From Candidatus Krumholzibacteriota bacterium (lineage in GTDB: Bacteria > Krumholzibacteriota > Krumholzibacteriia > Krumholzibacteriales > Krumholzibacteriaceae): a stretch of 15,117 nucleotides of DNA. This document shows, piece after piece, positions 8,567 to 15,000 of this stretch. The stretch spans positions 1 to 15,117 of the forward strand of contig DAOVNN010000021.1 in the NCBI GenBank assembly GCA_030630165.1. Reading direction: 5' to 3'. The notes below the pieces were generated by a model. That model saw only the letters and a list, made by a program, of their open reading frames with translations. It was not told where the DNA came from and ran no database searches. Positions within the stretch are counted from its first letter, which is position 1, and each line of letters opens with the position of its first letter. Both the position numbers and the translations under genes were made by a program.

Positions 8567-8596
8567 AAACTACCACCGCCACGCGAAAGGTGTCAA
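8567..8596 (-). promoter_or_regulatory. Possible sigma70-like promoter for the M23-dnaE-accA cluster
   Basis: On the minus strand a perfect TTGACA (8596-8591) is followed after 18 nt by TAGTTT (8572-8567), a poor -10 match (3 of 6). The expected start would fall about 10 nt upstream of or at the M23 ATG (8557), giving a nearly leaderless message. That is consistent with the weak ribosome site but unproven. It is the only -35-like element in the region that directs the minus-strand cluster. Confidence 0.3.
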
Positions 8597-8667
8597 CGCC
8601 GTTAAAAGATTTGCAAGAGAACACCTTATTTGCTAGTTTAATGGATTATGACTGAATGATTTCTGAG

Positions 8668-8692
8668 TATTCGAATTGTCTATTCGAATTGT
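8668..8692. repeat. Tandem 12-bp repeat TATTCGAATTGT with palindromic cores, possible operator
   Basis: Two identical copies of TATTCGAATTGT lie at 8668-8679 and 8681-8692, separated by a single C, giving a 13-bp period. Each contains the perfect palindrome ATTCGAAT. They sit 25-49 nt upstream of the PpiD-like start and inside the divergent intergenic region, where a regulator could act on either direction. The regulator is not identified. Confidence 0.5.
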
Positions 8693-8716
8693 ATCGAAAG
8701 GTAAGGGTAGCGCCAG

Positions 8717-10519
8717 ATGCTTAAACAGTTGCGCGAAAATACGAAAACGATATTGTGGATCGTAGTGGTGGCATTCATCGTCTCGATCTTTGCCGTCTGG
8801 GGAATGAACCAGAGGGGCGGCGGCAGACGGCCCGACCAGCAGAGCAACATAATCGGTTCGGTCGACGGGATCGAGCTAAGCCGGCAGATGTACTCCAATA
8901 ATTTCCAGGAACTGTACGCCAATATGAGGGCGCAGCGCGGCGAGGACTACAGGCCCAGCGACACCGAGTCATACATGCTCAGCGAGCAGGCCTGGGAGAT
9001 GGGGATACAGAAGGCGATCATCGCGCGGGAGATCGACAGGATGGGAATCACCATCACCGACAACGAGCTCGTCTCCTTCCTGAGGCGGAACCCTCACCCT
9101 ACACTGAGACAGATGTTCACTGGTGAAGACGGCAATTTCGATTACCAGGCATACCTTCAGGCCCTGTCGAACCCCGACGCCGACTGGACGGATCTGGAAA
9201 GATGGGGACGTTCGGTCATGCCCGAGCTTAAGCTCGAGACGATGCTCTCATCTCAGATCCATGTCTCCGAGAGACAGATCCGCGACAGGTTCAACAGGCA
9301 GAACACGAGAATAAAGGCCCGTTACGTCAAGGTCCCCTTTGGTGTCGAGGAAGTTCCGTACGAGCCGACCGAAGCCGAAATATCGGCCCTGTACGAGGAA
9401 AAGAAGGAAGACTTCAAGACATCCGAGAAAAGGGCGATCAGGATGGTCAGGATCGAGAAGGCCCCGACCGACCTCGACGAGCAGGATGTCTTCGAAAGGA
9501 TGACCGAGCTTCGCGAGGAGATAGTAGGCGGTTATGATTTCGCCGAGGCAGCCACTCAGGAATCGGACGATTTCAACACCTCCCGGAAGGGCGGTGACCT
9601 CGGCTTCTTCAGCCGCGGCATAATGGACTCTCTCTTTACCGAGACTGCCTTCGCGCTCAAGCCCGGAGAGATCAGCGAGCCGGTGAGGACGAGCTTCGGA
9701 TACCACCTGATAAAGACTGAAGAAAAGACGGTCGAGGAAGAGGTCGAGAAGGTCAAGGCGAGCCATATCCTGATGCGCGTCGAGCCGGGATACGAGACGA
9801 TCGATTCGCTCAGGACTCTCCTGACCGACTTTCGTGAGACTATCACGGAAAAGGGCCTCGCCCCTGCCGCCGCGGACTTCGGCATCGAAGTCACCGAGCC
9901 CGAGCCGTTCGTTCAGGGTTCGTTCATCAAGGATCACGGCTATCTGCCGCGTCTCGTGAACTTCGCCTTCAACACCGATGTCGGCAAGATCAGCAGTACG
10001 ATGGAAACCGAGCAGTATATCTACATAATCGAGATAATCGAGATCATCGGCGAATCGACGATGCCTCTCGATGAGCTCAGGCCGCAGCTTACTGAGAGGA
10101 TCAGGGCCGATCGCAGGGAGAACGCCGCTCTCGAAACGGCGAAGCAGCTCCGCGCCATGGCAACCACAGGCGGCGACCTCGAGAAGGCCGCTCATTCCTT
10201 CGAACTGGAGATGGTCGAGACGACCCCGTTCGCCGTCGATCAGTCGATCCCCGGGATAGGCACGGGAACAGGATTCGCCACGGCAGCCTACGAGCTGCAG
10301 ACCGGCAGGATCAGTCCTCCGATAAAGGGGAACCAGGAATGGTTCATCATCCAGATAACAGACAGGTCGCCGGGCGAACCGTCCGAGATGGCCGCCCAGA
10401 GACAGGCGATACTCCAGCAGCTCAGGCAGGAAAGCGCGTCGCGCTTCCTCGCCCTCTGGTACGACCAGCTGCGCAAGGATGCCGTCATCGTCGACAACCG
10501 CGAGATGACGCTGAACTAG
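8717..10519 (+). CDS. PpiD/SurA-like membrane-anchored periplasmic chaperone (parvulin-type peptidyl-prolyl isomerase)
   Basis: A 600-aa protein. It opens with a short cytoplasmic stretch (MLKQLRENTK) and one transmembrane helix (about 12-30), the PpiD topology. A SurA_N-like helical region spans about 44-200, including GSVDGIELSRQMYSNNFQEL. A parvulin domain spans about 238-336 (GGDLGFFSRGIMDSLFTETA ... SFGYHLIKTEEK). A second, more diverged parvulin-like unit starts at VKASHILMRVEPG (about 346-445), and a third beta-rich segment follows (about 480-560). Such proteins help fold exported and outer-membrane proteins at the outer face of the inner membrane. Catalytic activity is uncertain because many PpiD parvulin domains are inactive. 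The ATG follows AAGG-type sequence (GGTAAGGG). The gene stands alone on the plus strand, flanked by divergent and convergent neighbours. Confidence 0.88.
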   Translation: MLKQLRENTKTILWIVVVAFIVSIFAVWGMNQRGGGRRPDQQSNIIGSVDGIELSRQMYSNNFQELYANMRAQRGEDYRPSDTESYMLSEQAWEMGIQKAIIAREIDRMGITITDNELVSFLRRNPHPTLRQMFTGEDGNFDYQAYLQALSNPDADWTDLERWGRSVMPELKLETMLSSQIHVSERQIRDRFNRQNTRIKARYVKVPFGVEEVPYEPTEAEISALYEEKKEDFKTSEKRAIRMVRIEKAPTDLDEQDVFERMTELREEIVGGYDFAEAATQESDDFNTSRKGGDLGFFSRGIMDSLFTETAFALKPGEISEPVRTSFGYHLIKTEEKTVEEEVEKVKASHILMRVEPGYETIDSLRTLLTDFRETITEKGLAPAAADFGIEVTEPEPFVQGSFIKDHGYLPRLVNFAFNTDVGKISSTMETEQYIYIIEIIEIIGESTMPLDELRPQLTERIRADRRENAALETAKQLRAMATTGGDLEKAAHSFELEMVETTPFAVDQSIPGIGTGTGFATAAYELQTGRISPPIKGNQEWFIIQITDRSPGEPSEMAAQRQAILQQLRQESASRFLALWYDQLRKDAVIVDNREMTLN

Positions 10520-10544
10520 ATATTATCAGGAATAGATTATAATG

Positions 10545-10577
10545 AAGCCGGTCGGCATATGCCGACCGGCTTTTTTT
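10545..10577 (+). terminator. Strong intrinsic terminator after the PpiD-like gene
   Basis: A perfect 24-bp palindrome at 10547-10570 (arms GCCGGTCGGCAT / ATGCCGACCGGC), extended by AA/TT pairs, is followed directly by seven T residues. It lies 25 nt after the PpiD-like stop. On the minus strand the hairpin is followed by only CTTCATTATAATC, so read-through from the convergent accessory genes may be stopped less efficiently. Confidence 0.93.
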
Positions 10578-10599
10578 ATTATGAATGCGGAACGGAAAA

Positions 10600-11004
10600 T
10601 CAGGCTTCCTGCCGACTCCTGATTATCAGCTCATAGATCAATATCGCTGTCAATGAGCCTGCTCCACTTGCCAGGATATCGTACAGATCATATTGCGTAC
10701 TGGCTCCCCACATCGGCCTCAATTCTTCAACGAGTAATACAAGGAATACCAGAGAGGAGCCGATATACACAAAAAGCCGTCCATGATCCGGCCTTCTTGA
10801 AACAACCCCGTTGACAGCGGCAAGGCTTATCAGACAGGCAGCCAGGAAATTGGGCAGGCAGTCGGTAAGTATCCCGATAACCGGAGCATGACCGAACGCC
10901 GGCCTCAGATACTCCTTGTTGAATGTCACCAGCAGAAAGAGCGCCGCGATCAGGAGTACGTTTGTCGCGAGGAGCCTTTTTCTCTTTTTCCAGTCCACGA
11001 TCAT
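10600..11004 (-). CDS. Small integral membrane protein, tentatively VanZ-like
   Basis: A 134-aa protein starting at ATG 11004. It begins MIVDWKKRKRLL and then has about four hydrophobic segments: VLLIAALFLLVTF, ILTDCLPNFLAACLISLAAV, LFVYIGSSLVFLVLLVEE, and SGAGSLTAILIYELI. The stretch EELRPMWGASTQYDLYDILASGAGSL, with its acidic residues, Gln and Asp-x2-Asp before a Gly-rich helix, recalls VanZ-like proteins. That match is a pattern impression, not a firm family call. The ATG overlaps the TGA of the HXXEE gene by 4 nt, so the two are translationally coupled and may act together in the membrane. A longer frame extends upstream to 11301, but it would lie inside the HXXEE gene and is rejected. 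Confidence 0.7.
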   Translation of the reverse strand: MIVDWKKRKRLLATNVLLIAALFLLVTFNKEYLRPAFGHAPVIGILTDCLPNFLAACLISLAAVNGVVSRRPDHGRLFVYIGSSLVFLVLLVEELRPMWGASTQYDLYDILASGAGSLTAILIYELIIRSRQEA

Positions 11005-11462
11005 CCCATCTGAAAACCGGGCATCCGCAGCACGATCCATATCGTTGCCCCGTGAATCAACATGCCGATCACTATAGCGATAATAAAGGATCTCGGCGGT
11101 ATAAGATGCCGCAGTCGGAAGATCACAATGCAGCCCAGGGGAATATAGAGCAGAAGTCCCGTCAATACGCCGGGAATATACGACCAGGTCATCGCGCATA
11201 TGGCGATGTGCCAGACGCCGTTGGCGACAAAGATCGTCGCTCCGCTCACCAGGGGCCACCGCCAGAACTTCCACCTCCGGGCTGCCCACGCAGCGATGCA
11301 CAGTGCAGCCAGGCCGAACATATTGACGCCGAGAAATTCAGCCATCGACAGATCGACTCCTCCACCGGCAGCCATCCATTCCATCAGGCCATGTCCCCCG
11401 AACGCCTCTTCCAGCACATGGACAACATACGCGGCGGGCACAAGCCAGACCCACGACCCCAT
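11001..11462 (-). CDS. HXXEE-domain integral membrane protein
   Basis: A 153-aa, highly hydrophobic protein. The start at ATG 11462 (MGSWVWLVPAAYVVHVLEEA) is chosen because AAGGGTG lies a few nt upstream; earlier starts at 11483 and 11498 are possible. The motif HVLEE (H15, E18, E19) in the first membrane helix defines the HXXEE family. The spaced motifs EFLGVN, ANGVWHI and LIHGATIWI also fit that family, whose biochemical role is unknown. About four membrane segments are visible. The stop overlaps the next gene's ATG (ATGA), making a two-gene membrane unit. The upstream gap to the DUF302 gene is 87 nt. Confidence 0.85.
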   Translation of the reverse strand: MGSWVWLVPAAYVVHVLEEAFGGHGLMEWMAAGGGVDLSMAEFLGVNMFGLAALCIAAWAARRWKFWRWPLVSGATIFVANGVWHIAICAMTWSYIPGVLTGLLLYIPLGCIVIFRLRHLIPPRSFIIAIVIGMLIHGATIWIVLRMPGFQMG

Positions 11463-11549
11463 AGATTCACCCTTGTTTCGCATACCTGAGATCTTCACTT
11501 ATTTTCCCTGATTCGATTTCCGTTGTTATTCTTAGTGTACTTTCAGACA

Positions 11550-12026
11550 TTATTCATGAACAAATGAGATGAATTTCCGCTGCTGTCTCGCCACGTCTCC
11601 ACCCATCACTCTGGCTATGGTCCCACCGAACATCTTTCCAAGTAATCCCGCATTCATAGCGCCGATATATGTCTTCCCGTCGGCCTTCTGATAAACGCTT
11701 ATGGTGCACGGCATCATTACGGAAACGATCTTGCTCCCATCCTCACTCAGGATGGTAAACGCATGATGGGCCTGACAGAGATTGATCAGCCTCACCGGCA
11801 ACAACTCGCCTCCACCATGTTTCTTTACGGATTCGTCTAATTTCGATACGCTTGACACGACCCATCCTTCGACAATCGCGTTTTGCTTGATCTTTTCAAC
11901 TGTCTCTTCCAGCCCATAGGGACTCTGGTACTCTTTCAACATCAATCCCGGCATCATCAACCACCCAACGACACTTACCAGGATCACTCCGGCCAGAAAA
12001 CCGATCAACAGACTACGAAAGTTCAT
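11550..12026 (-). CDS. DUF302 family protein with N-terminal membrane anchor
   Basis: A 158-aa protein. One N-terminal hydrophobic helix (about 5-28: LLIGFLAGVILVSVVGWLMM) is followed by a soluble domain. That domain contains EYQSPYGLEETVEKIKQNA, EGWVVSSVSKLDESVKKHGG, NLCQAHHAFTIL and VSVMMPCTISVYQKADGKTY. This is the DUF302 layout, including the conserved 'M-P-C-x-I-x-V-Y' strand and a Cys shortly before His-His. The role is unknown; the conserved Cys/His residues are compatible with metal or redox chemistry. The start ATG has AAGGGAAGAG upstream. It is 97 nt downstream of the nitroreductase gene. Confidence 0.88.
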   Translation of the reverse strand: MNFRSLLIGFLAGVILVSVVGWLMMPGLMLKEYQSPYGLEETVEKIKQNAIVEGWVVSSVSKLDESVKKHGGGELLPVRLINLCQAHHAFTILSEDGSKIVSVMMPCTISVYQKADGKTYIGAMNAGLLGKMFGGTIARVMGGDVARQQRKFISFVHE

Positions 12027-12123
12027 TACTCTTCCCTTCTTTGAACGTTATGCGTCAATACTCAGCCATATAACGAAATATCATCCATCGCACAAGTACA
12101 GGTTTTTGGAATCTGTACACCTG
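12027..12123. repeat. Intergenic region with two inverted repeats upstream of the DUF302 gene
   Basis: Two structures are visible. GTACAG (12096-12101) / CTGTAC (12113-12118) makes a 6-bp stem just after the nitroreductase stop, with no T-run on the minus strand. CGTTAT (12046-12051) / ATAACG (12070-12075) forms a second inverted repeat about 20 nt before the DUF302 start. The second resembles R-box sequences of integron attC sites, but I could not find matching L boxes, so an attC is not claimed here. Confidence 0.35.
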
Positions 12124-12732
12124 TCAGAGATTCTTTACGACATACTCCAATTCCTGTTTCCTCGGACCCTTATGGCCTCTCTGCGGATAACCAAGAGGAA
12201 TAACGGCCATGAACTCACCCCTGGCTTCTCCCAGAAACGATGACACGTCATCCTTGATCAGAAACAGGACACCAAGCCAGACACTCCCGAGACCGAGCGA
12301 GGATGCCGCAAGCAGAAGATTCTCCACTGCCGCGGCGGAACTCTGGATTTCCATCGTGCGGAAGAAATCCCCGGAAAGTTCCTGTTCGATATTAAATAAT
12401 TCGACTCCATGGCTAATGAGTGTTCCCGTGTTCATGACAGCGATGACGACAGGCGCACTCTGGATACTCCGCGCGGCCATTCGCAGGATCGACGAGGATG
12501 GCTTGGGAAAATCAGACGCTTTCTCTGAAACGAGTTGAGCCAGCTGATGCTTCTTCTGATCCCGGATGACGATGAACCGCCACGATTGCTGATTGTGCGC
12601 GGATGGCGCCTGATTGGCAGCGTCGAGAACAGCCTGTATCAGTGAGTCTTCAACAGGCTTATCCTGAAACTGGCGTATGCTTCTTCTCTGGTGTATTGTC
12701 TTCAATGTCTCATTTGCGGGATTATTATCCAT
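12124..12732 (-). CDS. Nitroreductase-family FMN oxidoreductase
   Basis: A 202-aa protein of the usual length for the family. RRSIRQF (16-22) and APSAHNQQSWRFIVI (42-56) are the FMN-binding N-terminal motifs. SAAAVENLLLAASSLGLGSV (about 131-150) and VIPLGYPQRG near the C terminus complete the fold. Such enzymes use NAD(P)H and FMN to reduce nitro groups, quinones, flavins or other small molecules, and often act as specialised oxidoreductases in biosynthetic or detoxification loci. The substrate cannot be read from the sequence. The ATG at 12732 lies within the last codons of the methyltransferase gene (8-nt overlap), so it is probably expressed by translational coupling. Confidence 0.92.
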   Translation of the reverse strand: MDNNPANETLKTIHQRRSIRQFQDKPVEDSLIQAVLDAANQAPSAHNQQSWRFIVIRDQKKHQLAQLVSEKASDFPKPSSSILRMAARSIQSAPVVIAVMNTGTLISHGVELFNIEQELSGDFFRTMEIQSSAAAVENLLLAASSLGLGSVWLGVLFLIKDDVSSFLGEARGEFMAVIPLGYPQRGHKGPRKQELEYVVKNL

Positions 12733-13381
12733 AGTCTGATCTCCGTGGTATATTGCAATATGTTATGAGGCGTCCTTCTATCGTCACATCAGAAAACCCA
12801 TATTCTTCTCTTATCCAATGAAATGCTTTCTTGTGATAAATAAATACATGAGTCTGGTCGTTCTTATAATACCAATTATGAAAATCAATGCTCTCGTCAT
12901 AAATCTGAGTCATACAGTAGAGCTTGCCATTTTGCAGTAATAATTCCTTCAGCAACCTGAATCCCTTTGCGGGATCATAAAAGTGCTCTATCACTTCACA
13001 ACAGGCGATATAATCATACTTTTCATTCAGTAAATCAGGATAGTCATGGAAAAAGGGATCATATTGCCTGATGAAGAATTTGTTATCATTCAGCACCTTG
13101 GAGATCACGGGTCCGGGGCCTGCGCCAAAATCAAGTCCTTTACTGTCTTGAGTAAAGTCTCTCATGATCGCTGAAGATATCGGGGAAACAAACTTTTGAT
13201 ATTTCTCATCATCAATATCATTGTTATGTTCTTTGTAACGTGACATTTCCGCTTTCTTATCAAGTCTCAGTGCTTTATCCAGAAATATGCTCAGGCAATT
13301 ATTACATTGATAATAAAGCTTATTGTCGTTTTGATAGAAGATGGCACTACTACTGGAACATAGCGGACAATTATTTATCAT
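12725..13381 (-). CDS. SAM-dependent class I methyltransferase with an N-terminal zinc ribbon
   Basis: A 218-aa protein starting at ATG 13381. The longer in-frame version would be read through the lipoprotein gene and has no better ribosome site. The N terminus carries CPLC (C5, C8) and CNNC (C26, C29), a small zinc ribbon. The SAM domain has LDFGAGPG (83-90, motif I), an acidic D108 after the second strand (RQYDPF), and CCEVIEHFYDP (127-137), where the H-x3-P region is typical of Methyltransf_23-type enzymes. The substrate is unknown. Base composition is strikingly AT-rich compared with both the core region and the adjacent genes, suggesting transfer. The start overlaps the lipoprotein gene by 11 nt and the stop overlaps the nitroreductase by 8 nt, giving a tightly coupled trio. 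Confidence 0.88.
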   Translation of the reverse strand: MINNCPLCSSSSAIFYQNDNKLYYQCNNCLSIFLDKALRLDKKAEMSRYKEHNNDIDDEKYQKFVSPISSAIMRDFTQDSKGLDFGAGPGPVISKVLNDNKFFIRQYDPFFHDYPDLLNEKYDYIACCEVIEHFYDPAKGFRLLKELLLQNGKLYCMTQIYDESIDFHNWYYKNDQTHVFIYHKKAFHWIREEYGFSDVTIEGRLITYCNIPRRSDYG

Positions 13382-13844
13382 CAGGACAAAGTACCTCGCG
13401 ATATTCAAACGTAACCGGCTTTTTCGTCTTCGGCACGAGAGCCCATGCACCAGGCGTGATCAACATCTCGCAAGCACCCTGAAAGCCGCCTTCTGCTTCA
13501 ACAACGATCTCTCGGCTCGTCTCTCGAACGTTCACTATATCGAGACACCCCTTGCAGCCGCTATCTTCAAGTGACACGTAGACTAAGACTTCCTCGCGAC
13601 CAGGGCGCGGAGGAAACCACTCTTCCCCGATGTGATCACATTTTTCCGTTAGTGATTCGTAGTCTGTTTCAGTCCGCACGACAAACGAAGAAAGCCTATC
13701 GTCCGCTCCCAGCAGGCATCCGGCACAGTTTCCGCTATCAAACGCCAGACTCGTGACAGCCGGAACCTTACCTCCATTCCAGCACGCCATAACAGCAAGT
13801 AGCGGCAGGAATCCGAATAAAAAAATGACGCTTCTAGCTCGCAT
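13371..13844 (-). CDS. Cysteine-rich predicted lipoprotein, unknown function
   Basis: A 157-aa protein. The ATG at 13844 is chosen because GGAG lies 9 nt upstream; an upstream ATG at 13859 sits immediately after that ribosome site, too close to use it. The N terminus MRARSVIFLFGFLPLLAVMAC is a lipoprotein signal with lipobox VMAC (Cys21). The mature part has CAGC (C40, C43), GCKGC further on, and single cysteines in EKCDH, GACEM and VLCPDDK. Paired CxxC motifs in an exported protein suggest metal binding or disulfides. I do not recognise the family. The last 11 nt overlap the methyltransferase start, so the two are expressed together. Confidence 0.75.
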   Translation of the reverse strand: MRARSVIFLFGFLPLLAVMACWNGGKVPAVTSLAFDSGNCAGCLLGADDRLSSFVVRTETDYESLTEKCDHIGEEWFPPRPGREEVLVYVSLEDSGCKGCLDIVNVRETSREIVVEAEGGFQGACEMLITPGAWALVPKTKKPVTFEYREVLCPDDK

Positions 13845-13883
13845 GGTTATCATCTCCAACTTATTTGGTTCAAATTGGCCGCC

Positions 13884-13994
13884 TTACGGCTGAGCTAAGG
13901 CGCGGGATTCGCTGTGGGAACTCTTGAGCACGAGTGCACCCGCCCCGATCAGGGCGAAAATACCGTTCCGTGTCCTCATGGCCCGTGTCAGCAT
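13884..13994 (-). CDS. Possible 36-aa small hydrophobic protein
   Basis: A short frame starting at ATG 13994, with GGGGG about 6 nt upstream. The product starts MLTRAMRTRNG, has one hydrophobic stretch (IFALIGAGALVL, about 12-23) and ends RALAQP. It has the look of a single-span small membrane protein, and it lies between the attC-like site and the lipoprotein gene, about 46 nt from the predicted cassette boundary. The stop codon sits in a hairpin (GCCTTA / TAAGGC, 13881-13901). A chance ORF or a remnant of a larger gene cannot be excluded. Confidence 0.35.
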   Translation of the reverse strand: MLTRAMRTRNGIFALIGAGALVLKSSHSESRALAQP

Positions 13995-14034
13995 CGGAAT
14001 CCCCCACGCAAGCAGAGTCGACTCCCAGCGGTTC

Positions 14035-14132
14035 ACCTAACGTTAGCATAACCCGCGGATACAGGGTGGAATGGGGGTCGCCTTTTCAGCCACCATGCCA
14101 GACAAGTCCGGCAGGTTCATGCATAGTCAGAC
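14035..14132 (-). repeat. Putative integron attC recombination site (98 bp)
   Basis: Read on the minus strand, the site has the following parts in order. R'' is GTCTGAC (14132-14126), overlapping the stop codon of the STAS-like gene. A 4-nt spacer leads to L'' CATGAACCTGCCGG (14121-14108). A long central part follows, then L' CCGCGGGTTATG (14058-14047), a 5-nt spacer CTAAC, and R' GTTAGGT (14041-14035), which fits GTTRRRY. R'' and R' pair over all 7 positions with three G-T wobbles. L'' and L' pair with an extra G bulged from L'', the hallmark of attC, plus one mismatch and one bulged C. The stem continues imperfectly (GTCTGGCATGGTGG against CCCCCATTCCACCC). The predicted crossover is between G14041 and T14040. 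No integrase is in the window. Confidence 0.6.
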
Positions 14133-14522
14133 CTCGTCGTCTTGTAACCCGAGCCACTCCCGGGCTTCTTCGACAGTTCTGAAGACCTCAACTGTTAATG
14201 GTGACCCTTGTAACTCAGCGAGCGTCTGGTACATCCTCGCAAATCCAAACAGCAAGTCGGTACTTGCAACTATTGCCGTTCGCATCCCAGCTAGTTTCTC
14301 GCTATGGGCACGGTCTATTCGGATATTGTGCTCGAGCGAACTTGACGAGCCCTGGATATCCTCAATGCCGGCCAAATCAACTAATTCTCGCACTCCAGGC
14401 TTGATCCGGGGATCTGCTGCAACAGCCTCCGCCTGATCCCTGAGGTCTTTGTCGATCACCACACCGAAGAAGCGCGTATAGAGGATATTGTTCTCTTCGT
14501 CGTAAGTATACTCAACAGACAT
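14127..14522 (-). CDS. SpoIIAA/STAS-like small cytoplasmic protein
   Basis: A 131-aa protein starting at ATG 14522, with GAGAGGTG 4 nt upstream. It begins MSVEYTYDEENNILYTRFFG and continues with VIDKDLRDQAEAVAADPRIK, GVRELVDLAGIED, GMRTAIVASTDLLFGFARMY and VEVFRTVEEAREWLG. The alternation of strands and helices, the 'R-E-L-V-D-L' strand and the 'V-F-R-T-x-E-E-A-x-x-W-L' ending are typical of SpoIIAA-like/STAS-SEC14 hypothetical proteins. The molecular role is unknown. The stop codon is embedded in the R'' box of the attC-like site, as is common for integron cassette genes. No partner kinase or antisigma gene is nearby. Confidence 0.75.
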   Translation of the reverse strand: MSVEYTYDEENNILYTRFFGVVIDKDLRDQAEAVAADPRIKPGVRELVDLAGIEDIQGSSSSLEHNIRIDRAHSEKLAGMRTAIVASTDLLFGFARMYQTLAELQGSPLTVEVFRTVEEAREWLGLQDDEV

Positions 14523-14776
14523 CCATCACCTCTCAGTTGGCCAAACGTGGCATTCTTTCTATAAACAAATACGTTTCCCAAATGATTCCTTTTGGTACCC
14601 ACGGTAACTTTGATGGCAGCTTCTATTCTAGCATTTATGTCTTCAGTTTCTACCTTGATATAGGATTTTACAGAAAAATCCCCAAGTAAAATATCTCATC
14701 CCATACACTCTTCTATCCACTACCTGACGCTGCGGGTCAAGCGCGGCTATTTGCCATCACCTGCATCCGGCTTGAT
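14523..14776. other. AT-rich region upstream of the STAS-like gene, no supported gene
   Basis: No ORF here has a credible start. On the minus strand one frame stays open for about 80 codons (about 14699 to 14456, running into the STAS-like gene in another frame). It reads KVETEDINARIEAAIKVTVG and NVFVYRKNATFGQLRGDG. It has a protein-like composition but no ATG and a stop just before it, so it may be a gene remnant or chance. The downstream frame of the hemerythrin pseudogene also reaches into this stretch (to 14737). No promoter could be supported. Confidence 0.4.
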
Positions 14777-14941
14777 TTAGTGATAAGATTCTCGTGAAGC
14801 AACGATAGGTTTAATATCCATCTCATTGGATAATTCAGGAAGCCGGTTGCCCCACTCAAACATTCCTTTGTGCTGCTTATCAATCTCGGGATTCCCAACG
14901 GAGTACGTATCTTCCCATACAATCTGATCTTAGTTTTTCAC
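14737..14941 (-). pseudogene. Degraded bacteriohemerythrin gene fragment
   Basis: From 14929 to 14777 the minus strand reads IVWEDTYSVGNPEIDKQHKG followed by MFEWGNRLPELSNEMDIKPIV. This is the start of bacteriohemerythrin: the Trp-containing N terminus, then I-D-x-Q-H-K with the first iron-ligand His, and the first helix with its Asn. A stop follows after about 45 codons, where about 130 residues are expected. Another frame then reads LLHENLITKSS, resembling the later H-x-x-L helix, so a deletion with frameshift has probably removed the middle. The only upstream start (GTG 14941) is cut off by an in-frame TAA at 14932-14930. The ligands needed for a di-iron site are not all present, so no functional product is expected. 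Confidence 0.6.
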
Positions 14942-14953
14942 GCCGCGTACCCT

Positions 14954-14968
14954 CCTGCCGAAGGCAGG
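14954..14968. repeat. Short perfect hairpin CCTGCC-GAA-GGCAGG
   Basis: A 6-bp perfect stem with a 3-nt loop, upstream of the hemerythrin pseudogene. There is no T-run on either side, so it is not a standard terminator. Short palindromes of this type are often dispersed in bacterial genomes; copy number cannot be judged from this window, where I see only this one. Confidence 0.45.
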
Positions 14969-15000
14969 TCGGCTTCATTAAGGGTTAGTCTGCATTAGTC

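Noticed and set aside
9248..10195. 315-codon minus-strand frame opposite the PpiD-like gene
   Set aside because: Antisense shadow; the plus-strand gene has clear domain structure, a membrane anchor and a terminator.
12046..12075. Second attC candidate upstream of the DUF302 gene
   Set aside because: The CGTTAT/ATAACG arms are only 18 nt apart and no L boxes or matching R'' were found.
13861..13905. tRNA-like sequence (TTAGCTCAG and TTTGAACC pieces on the minus strand)
   Set aside because: No acceptor stem, anticodon arm or proper spacing; it is a hairpin at the end of the small ORF.
14680..14920. Apparent duplicate of GTATGGGA-type sequence near the hemerythrin fragment
   Set aside because: Only a few aligned bases match beyond the first eight; most likely chance.
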